From Mycobacterium pinniadriaticum (GTDB taxonomy: Bacteria; Actinomycetota; Actinomycetes; Mycobacteriales; Mycobacteriaceae): DNA of 38,313 bases. The stretch spans positions 1 through 38,313 of the forward strand of contig NZ_JAPJDO010000050.1 of the NCBI RefSeq assembly GCF_026242045.1, given 5' to 3'. The position numbers and the translations under genes are program-made. Numbering within the stretch: the stretch's first letter is position 1; the number at the start of each line of letters is the position of its first letter. The notes beneath the pieces were generated by a model, which was not told where the DNA came from, made no database searches, and saw only the letters and a list, made by a program, of their open reading frames with translations. This document shows positions 33,968-38,313 of the stretch, in pieces.

Positions 33968-34084
33968 GGCGGCGTTGGTGTTGGCATGCAGAATTCGAGG
34001 AAATGCTGAGGCGTCGGCGACGCGGAGCGCCTCCACGCCTCGAACACGCAGGCGGCCCTGATCAAGCTTGGTGTCGACCCGGTA
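33968..34084 (-). pseudogene. GMC oxidoreductase C-terminal fragment
   Basis: About 39 codons on the minus strand encode VDTKLDQGRLRVRGVEALR then VADASAFPRILHANTNAAP. This is the end region of GMC oxidoreductases (compare VADASIMPTITTGNTNAP in the gene at 5807), with a three-residue insertion before LRVRGVE. It lacks the FAD and signature regions and the last helix, and breaks off at the IS701 piece. It lies directly after the P450 no. 3 gene on the same strand, so a GMC alcohol oxidoreductase probably once belonged to that operon. Confidence 0.72.
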
Positions 34085-34171
34085 GATTCGGCGGCATCGC
34101 GATTGTCTGTGTGAACCCGTAGCCCGCAGGGCGATACGGGCTCGCTGCGACTCGAGACGCACGGGTACCGA

Positions 34172-35416
34172 TCAGACGTCCCATTCGAATTCCAGCCGCT
34201 CCGGGCGGTGAAAGATCATCCCCTCTTGCACCTGGATCGTCTGATCGGGAACGAGCCTCAAGTTGGGCAGGCGGGTGATGGCCGTCTCGATCGCCACCTT
34301 CATGTCCAGGCGCGCCACCGAGATCCCGATGCAGGTATGCGGCCCAAGACCGAAGTGCATGCTCTTGCGCATCTCGGCGGCATCCCGGTCGATATTGAAC
34401 TGTTCGGGGCAGGTGAACTCGGTCTCGTCGTTGTTGGCCGACTGCACGAGCGCGAAGATGTTAGACCCCTTCGCAATTCGGTGCCCCCGGATCTCAACGT
34501 CTTCCTTGACGCGACGTACGATGCCGCGGGCAGGGGTGAGTCGCCGCAACGACTCCTCGACCACCTTCGGCACCAGGGTCAAATCTTCGCGCACCCTAGC
34601 CAGCAGCTGGCGATCCTCGCATAATTTGTACAGCGAGAAGCTGATCCCGCCGGCGCTCGTCTCAAATCCCGCGATCACCAGCTGCCCGACCACACCGAGG
34701 ACCTCACGGTCGGTGAGGCTCTTCTCACTCTGCTCCTGCGCCAGGATCAATCCGCTGATCAGGTCATCGCCGGGTGATTTCCGGCGCCGCGCGATGGCGT
34801 CGAGGAGGTAGTCGTTGAAGTGCACCTGCTCGCGGGCCAACTCCAGGCGCCGCGCATCCGAGATGGACGGAACGAACAGTTCGGTGATGCCTAGGGTCCA
34901 GTCTCGGAACTTGTTGTGGTCTTCGGCTGGCACGCCGAGGATCTTGATCAGCACATGCACCGGCATCGGTGTCGCGAAGCTGTCGACAAGGTCGGCGCGA
35001 CCGTCGGCGACGAACTTGTCGACGAGGTCGTTGGCTGCTTGACGGATCACGCCCTCACGGACCTTGACCGCCGCAGGCGTCAGCGGTTTGGCGGCCAGCT
35101 TGCGAATCCGGTTGTGCTCGGGCGGGTCGGTGTTGATCAAAGCGGGCTGCCACGGTGCATAGCCGTGCGGCAGAGCCTCTTTGAGTTCATCGGGAACTTC
35201 CCCGACTAAGTCGTCGGGCATGCAGCCGAAACGGTCCAAGTCTTTGACGATCGCCAACACATCGTCGTACCGGCTGATCACCCACGCGTCGAGTTCCGGC
35301 ACGTGCAGCACAGGCGCATGCTCGCGCAACTGTCCGAACAGCGGGCACGTATCCCAGGTACTGCGGAACACGTCCATCATCGACGGTTGCGCATCGGTCT
35401 GGGTTTGCTCACTCAT
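34172..35416 (-). CDS. Cytochrome P450 no. 3
   Basis: A 414-residue soluble P450: I-helix AGFETS at 249-254, ESLR (ExxR) at 288-291, and heme loop FGLGPHTCIG with C362. The loop has PHT instead of the commoner xHR before the Cys. Its ATG overlaps the stop of the DUF7064-like gene (ATGA at 35413-35416). It is the last intact gene of the kinase/DUF7064/P450 operon, followed by the GMC remnant. The sequence differs clearly from P450s no. 1 and no. 2, so the three probably act at different positions or on different intermediates rather than being recent copies. Confidence 0.94.
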   Translation of the reverse strand: MSEQTQTDAQPSMMDVFRSTWDTCPLFGQLREHAPVLHVPELDAWVISRYDDVLAIVKDLDRFGCMPDDLVGEVPDELKEALPHGYAPWQPALINTDPPEHNRIRKLAAKPLTPAAVKVREGVIRQAANDLVDKFVADGRADLVDSFATPMPVHVLIKILGVPAEDHNKFRDWTLGITELFVPSISDARRLELAREQVHFNDYLLDAIARRRKSPGDDLISGLILAQEQSEKSLTDREVLGVVGQLVIAGFETSAGGISFSLYKLCEDRQLLARVREDLTLVPKVVEESLRRLTPARGIVRRVKEDVEIRGHRIAKGSNIFALVQSANNDETEFTCPEQFNIDRDAAEMRKSMHFGLGPHTCIGISVARLDMKVAIETAITRLPNLRLVPDQTIQVQEGMIFHRPERLEFEWDV

Positions 35417-36501
35417 GGTGTGGTTCCTTCAACTAACTCATACGGTGGATAGTCGGCAGATTGCGGAAAGCAGTGCAGGAGTCCCGGGTCCTCATCGAGC
35501 AGCTTCCGCCAGTACCGGCGATAGTGCTTGAAGTTCATGAAGTCTTGGTCGTTGCCGTAGACCACCTGGCCGTCGTATTCCCACTTCACCAACGACCACC
35601 AGTTGAGGATGTCGCTGTTGATCGGCCATTTCAGCCAGTTCATGGTCTGGCCGACCGCGTGCAGTTCGCGGCCGAGCTCGTCGACGCAGTCAATGACCTG
35701 GGTCAGCACTCGGCCGTCGCGCCCACGTTCGGCTCGCCGCGTGCCGCCCACGACCTGGGCCTTGATCCCATCCCGAATGTAGAACCCGGTGGTCACTGTC
35801 TCCGTGGTCCCCTCGATGGGATCTTCATCCAACGACAGGACCGTCTGCGGGTCGTACAGATGCCAGGCGCTCTCGGGGGAGGCGAACACGTACGGCCACC
35901 CGGCGCGTAGCGGGTCGGAGACGTCGGCATGTCGCGGCCCCCAACCACGATCGCGGAGCGCGCCGCAGTCGATCTCGATTCGCTCTCCTTCGATCTCGAG
36001 AGCTCCGGTGAACCAACCGGATTGCTCATAGTGGCCGACCGAGAACTCGCCCTCCTTCTTGACCCAGTTCTTGATGCCCGGGTCCTCGTCCCCACTCTTG
36101 GACAGCTTCATGTAGTGCGGTTCCGACATCGCCTTCCAGGTCAGGTCGAACTTCACACCGTTGCGGTCATAGCCGAAGCGGTACTCCTGCTGCGGTGTGA
36201 TCATCCTGCAGCTCAACGAATTCGACAGTTCGAAGTTGAACATCTCGGCGCCGTCCGGAATCGCAAGGTGCTGGTCCCAGCCGTAGTAAAGGCAGTTGTA
36301 GACATCTTCGCCGGTGTGGTCCCAGATCGCCGGACCAGCCACCACGAGGTTCATGTTGGGTCGCCAGTAGAAGTAGATGAACCCGCTGAGGTTCCGCTCC
36401 GGCACGTTGAACCCGAGCAGGCTGTTCTCGCTCCAGTACGGATCGTCACTGCGCTCATGAAACTGCTCGTCTGCCAGGTCGATCTGGTCGTTCCAGCCCA
36501 T
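35413..36501 (-). CDS. DUF7064-like protein of the AttH/CrtC (lipocalin-like) superfamily
   Basis: A 362-residue, Trp/Tyr-rich beta protein without signal peptide. The stretch HYEQSGWFTGALEIEGE followed by DCGALRDRGWGPR (DRGWGPR at 184-190) matches the RDRSWGxR signature of AttH/carotenoid-1,2-hydratase-like double-lipocalin proteins, now placed in DUF7064/DUF7065. No enzymatic role is established for this branch. CrtC members hydrate isoprenoid double bonds, and others bind lipids. AGGAG lies just before the ATG at 36501. It sits between a kinase-like gene (49 bp upstream) and a P450 (overlapping), suggesting binding or modification of a hydrophobic substrate shared with them. Confidence 0.72.
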   Translation of the reverse strand: MGWNDQIDLADEQFHERSDDPYWSENSLLGFNVPERNLSGFIYFYWRPNMNLVVAGPAIWDHTGEDVYNCLYYGWDQHLAIPDGAEMFNFELSNSLSCRMITPQQEYRFGYDRNGVKFDLTWKAMSEPHYMKLSKSGDEDPGIKNWVKKEGEFSVGHYEQSGWFTGALEIEGERIEIDCGALRDRGWGPRHADVSDPLRAGWPYVFASPESAWHLYDPQTVLSLDEDPIEGTTETVTTGFYIRDGIKAQVVGGTRRAERGRDGRVLTQVIDCVDELGRELHAVGQTMNWLKWPINSDILNWWSLVKWEYDGQVVYGNDQDFMNFKHYRRYWRKLLDEDPGLLHCFPQSADYPPYELVEGTTP

Positions 36502-36550
36502 GGCTGCTCCTAGTGGTGGTGGGTCTTCCGCGCCTGCAAGGGAGCGAATT

Positions 36551-37684
36551 TCATAACAGGCCGGCGGCTTGGGGCGCCTCGAGATCGAGAGCCATATCGG
36601 CGTACCGCTTTATCTGATCGACGATGACCCGGTCGCCACGTTCGGTGGACTCCACCTGGCTTGCCATACCGACGAACAAGAACACCGCATACATCGCACC
36701 TTCGCGGTACGACGCCCAGCACTGGTCAAAATCGAACCCTTCGACACCCGCATCCACCAGACGCTGGTGATAGTCCTTGATCAATGCGCGCTCCGACGCG
36801 CGCCGCTCCGCCGTGGGAAGGGACGACCCCAGGAAGTACGCTGCGTCCAGGCCGGGCGGGCCCAACCGAACGGTCTGAAAGTCGATGACGCCGACCCGAT
36901 CGGAGTCGGGATCAGTCGCGAACATCAGGTTATCGCTGCGAAAGTCGCCGTGTTGCACCACAGTCGGCGCGGTCCAGCCGCGGACCCACTCACCCGCGCG
37001 GGGCACGACTGATTCGAATAGCGCGACGTGCTTCGGATCGAGGTAATCGCCGAAGCGCGCCAGGAAAGGCTCCAGACCCGCGGGGAGGGCGTCGAAGACG
37101 CCGATCGTGCGGCGTGGATCGGCAAGCCATTCGAGTTTGGACAGCACGTCCGAATTCCACAGCGGGGATTGAAATTTCACCAGCTCGCCCAGCCCGCGGG
37201 CACATTCCTCCAACGTGCTGGCCGTCAGCACGTCACCCGGGCGAAGTTCGGCGCTGAGGTCCTCCAAGACGAGATTGAAAGTAGCCGCGTCCGCCGACAA
37301 CTGGGCGAAGTAGCAGGTCGGCGTACCCATCTCGGGGACCATCGGCGCGATGTCCTGGTAGAACCGGGTTTCCAGCTCATACATGCCCATCGCCAGCGCT
37401 AGGCCAAGGCTCCCGGGATCATCCGTCGGGAATTTCACCACCACTGACCGCGGCGCGGTGGTCGGGCCGTCGTAGGTGAAAGTAGCCCGAACCATCCGCG
37501 CGATGAGACCCCCGCCGACTGGCTCGAGCTCTACCGCCGACAGTCCGGCATCGGTGAGCAGCCCAGCCCGATCCAAGACTGCCCTGAACCAATCCACCGT
37601 CAACTGATCGACGTTGGTGGCGATCGCGATCGCCGGTTGAGATGACACCTCAGTGTCGATGGAAGGGGTGGTGGCCTGCGTCAT
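36551..37684 (-). CDS. Aminoglycoside phosphotransferase-fold (APH/EcKinase-like) kinase
   Basis: A 377-residue protein-kinase-like phosphotransferase with an N-lobe Lys (K84 in VVVKFP), the catalytic loop VQHGDFRSDN (H245, D247, N252) and the metal-binding DFQ at 268-270. All residues needed for ATP-dependent transfer to a hydroxyl are present. The frame is open to 37765, but AGGAGG stands 8 bases before the ATG at 37684. The family includes antibiotic kinases, choline kinases and the ecdysteroid-kinase-like group. In a catabolic operon with a P450, phosphorylation of a hydroxylated terpenoid or sterol-like molecule is more plausible than drug resistance. It is the first gene of the operon. 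Confidence 0.87.
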   Translation of the reverse strand: MTQATTPSIDTEVSSQPAIAIATNVDQLTVDWFRAVLDRAGLLTDAGLSAVELEPVGGGLIARMVRATFTYDGPTTAPRSVVVKFPTDDPGSLGLALAMGMYELETRFYQDIAPMVPEMGTPTCYFAQLSADAATFNLVLEDLSAELRPGDVLTASTLEECARGLGELVKFQSPLWNSDVLSKLEWLADPRRTIGVFDALPAGLEPFLARFGDYLDPKHVALFESVVPRAGEWVRGWTAPTVVQHGDFRSDNLMFATDPDSDRVGVIDFQTVRLGPPGLDAAYFLGSSLPTAERRASERALIKDYHQRLVDAGVEGFDFDQCWASYREGAMYAVFLFVGMASQVESTERGDRVIVDQIKRYADMALDLEAPQAAGLL

Positions 37685-38190
37685 CGAAAGCGCCTCCTGG
37701 ATTGATCGAAACATGTCTGACAAGTCCGAGCTGGCTGAACTCGGGGCTGCGCACCAGTTCAGCAAACGAACCTATGAGTCCGGTCGAAGTCCGCGCGCAC
37801 ATGACTGCTATCCCACTACGCGCAGAGCCGGACGTATTATTCGAACATTATGTATGAGTTGGATGGTGTTGTCAATCACACCGCCGCTTCGATCACGCCG
37901 GCTACGCTGGGACGTGCCTGCGGCAGCTCAAATAGACTCTGCGATAGATCTTTCCGAGGGACGCAGTTACGACCTCCTCGGGCGGAGGGATCGGCAAGCT
38001 TTCCTGGATTGCCCTCCGTCTTCACACCAGCCGGGCATTGAGCGACACAGAATCGCGGATCCAGCCAATACCTCTTGACAACTAGATTCTAATCACGATT
38101 AATATCTGCAGGTATCTGCGAGCAAACTAAGCACTGGCGGCTCGTGGTCTTGGTCTCACACCGCTTTTCATGCTGGACGGAGATGGGCAA
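37685..38190. promoter_or_regulatory. Intergenic region with divergent promoters
   Basis: About 500 bp between the kinase operon (minus) and the membrane-protein gene (plus). I see no convincing gene: the short frames here lack codon bias and recognisable motifs. AT-rich boxes around 37834-37853 (TATTATTCGAACATTATG) could be part of the leftward promoter. An operator-like dyad is at 38086-38103. Confidence 0.4.
38086..38103. promoter_or_regulatory. Operator-like dyad, copy H
   Basis: A perfect inverted repeat TAATC-AC-GATTA (38090-38101), with outer AGAT/ATCT arms at about 38085-38108. It reads TCTAA-TCACGA-TTAAT in the island pattern. It lacks the CAGA box, so it may bind a different repressor. 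It is 88 bp upstream of the gene at 38191. Confidence 0.45.
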
Positions 38191-38313
38191 ATGAACAAGG
38201 GTGCGCAGCTCGCTTGTGCGTGGTGCGGCGTGATCATGGTGGTCATCTGGGTGGTGAGCTTCATCGTGCTGGCGGGATTCATTCCGCCGCCGTCGCCGCA
38301 GAGCAGTGAGCAG
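38191..38313 (+). CDS. Start of a small membrane protein (partial, runs off the window)
   Basis: 41 codons from the ATG at 38191 (a GGAG lies about 10 bases upstream; an ATG at 38170 is in frame but lacks a ribosome site). The N-terminus MNKGAQLACAWCG is followed by one strong hydrophobic segment of about 20 residues (VIMVVIWVVSFIVLAGF) and a Pro/Ser-rich start of an outer or inner domain (IPPPSPQSSEQ). It is an integral membrane protein of unknown function; similar short-leader proteins accompany mycobacterial catabolic clusters. The reading frame continues past the window end. Confidence 0.65.
   Translation, partial: MNKGAQLACAWCGVIMVVIWVVSFIVLAGFIPPPSPQSSEQ

Larger units (their letters stand above)
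33283..34171. other. Gene-poor scar with four truncated gene fragments
   Basis: About 890 bp between two minus-strand operons with no intact gene. The left part (33285-33450) is AT-richer than the rest. On the minus strand its frame ends ...AIEQELYGHAGDRMRD... before a TAA at 33283-33285, possibly the tail of a lost regulator-like gene, but this is only a guess. The rest is a chain of fragments: an IS3 OrfA piece, an IS21 IstA piece, an IS701 transposase piece and a GMC oxidoreductase piece, each listed separately. The abutting truncated pieces point to repeated IS insertion followed by deletion. Confidence 0.6.

Noticed and set aside
37850..38078. Short plus-strand frames before the last gene
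   Set aside because: No ribosome site, no motif and composition like non-coding sequence.

Overview
The window looks like high-GC actinobacterial DNA, most likely Mycobacterium or Mycolicibacterium. Evidence: frequent GTG and TTG starts, strong AGGAG-type ribosome sites, dense 4-bp ATGA/GTGA gene overlaps, and a tandem TetR regulator of the Mce3R type. No tRNA, rRNA or CRISPR array was seen. Almost all of it is one catabolic island of about 30 genes for an unknown, probably cyclic and methyl-branched (terpenoid- or steroid-like) substrate.

Layout, left to right. (i) 2-94: tail of a truncated ORF, perhaps a transposase. (ii) 106-2204, minus: SDR and a thiolase-like protein without the nucleophilic Cys. 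(iii) 2533-4151, plus: [2Fe-2S] ferredoxin and ferredoxin reductase, the likely electron chain for the three P450s. (iv) 4204-12089, minus: amidohydrolase, SDR, aldehyde dehydrogenase, acyl-CoA dehydrogenase (ACAD), GMC alcohol oxidoreductase and AMP-forming CoA ligase. (v) 12177-16022, minus: SnoaL-like protein, P450 no. 1 and NDP-forming CoA ligase, with a divergent ACAD at 16182-17306. (vi) 17317-22471, minus: type III CoA-transferase, HMG-CoA lyase, ACAD, two MaoC half-hydratases and an atypical SDR. (vii) 22718-24103, plus: tandem TetR regulator. (viii) 24100-28069: ACAD (minus) divergent from an HMG-CoA-synthase-like/DUF35 fusion and a thiolase (plus). (ix) 28314-33200, minus: P450 no. 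2, then an operon of a 6-oxocamphor-hydrolase-like retro-Claisenase, an SDR and an Old-Yellow-Enzyme/dienoyl-CoA-reductase-like flavoprotein. (x) 33283-34171: a scar of four truncated fragments (IS3, IS21 and IS701 transposases and a GMC oxidoreductase). (xi) 34172-37684, minus: APH-like kinase, DUF7064-like (AttH/CrtC-like) protein and P450 no. 3. (xii) 38191 to the end: start of a small membrane protein.

Inferred logic: P450s with the ferredoxin pair hydroxylate the substrate. SDR and GMC enzymes oxidise the alcohols to ketones. The OCH-like hydrolase opens a ring by cleaving a beta-diketone. Two CoA ligases and a CoA-transferase activate the acids. ACADs, MaoC hydratases, SDRs and thiolases shorten them, and HMG-CoA lyase cuts a 3-hydroxy-3-methyl-branched intermediate. 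The substrate is not known from the sequence.

The main regulatory observation is a recurrent 15-16 bp imperfect dyad (roughly YCTAM-N6-TTWGR, often with an off-centre CAGA). It occurs in the promoter gaps of nearly every transcription unit (2303, 2327, 12176, 16084, 22525, 25362, 29628 and, more loosely, 38088). It is the best candidate operator for the tandem TetR protein and would unite the island as one regulon.
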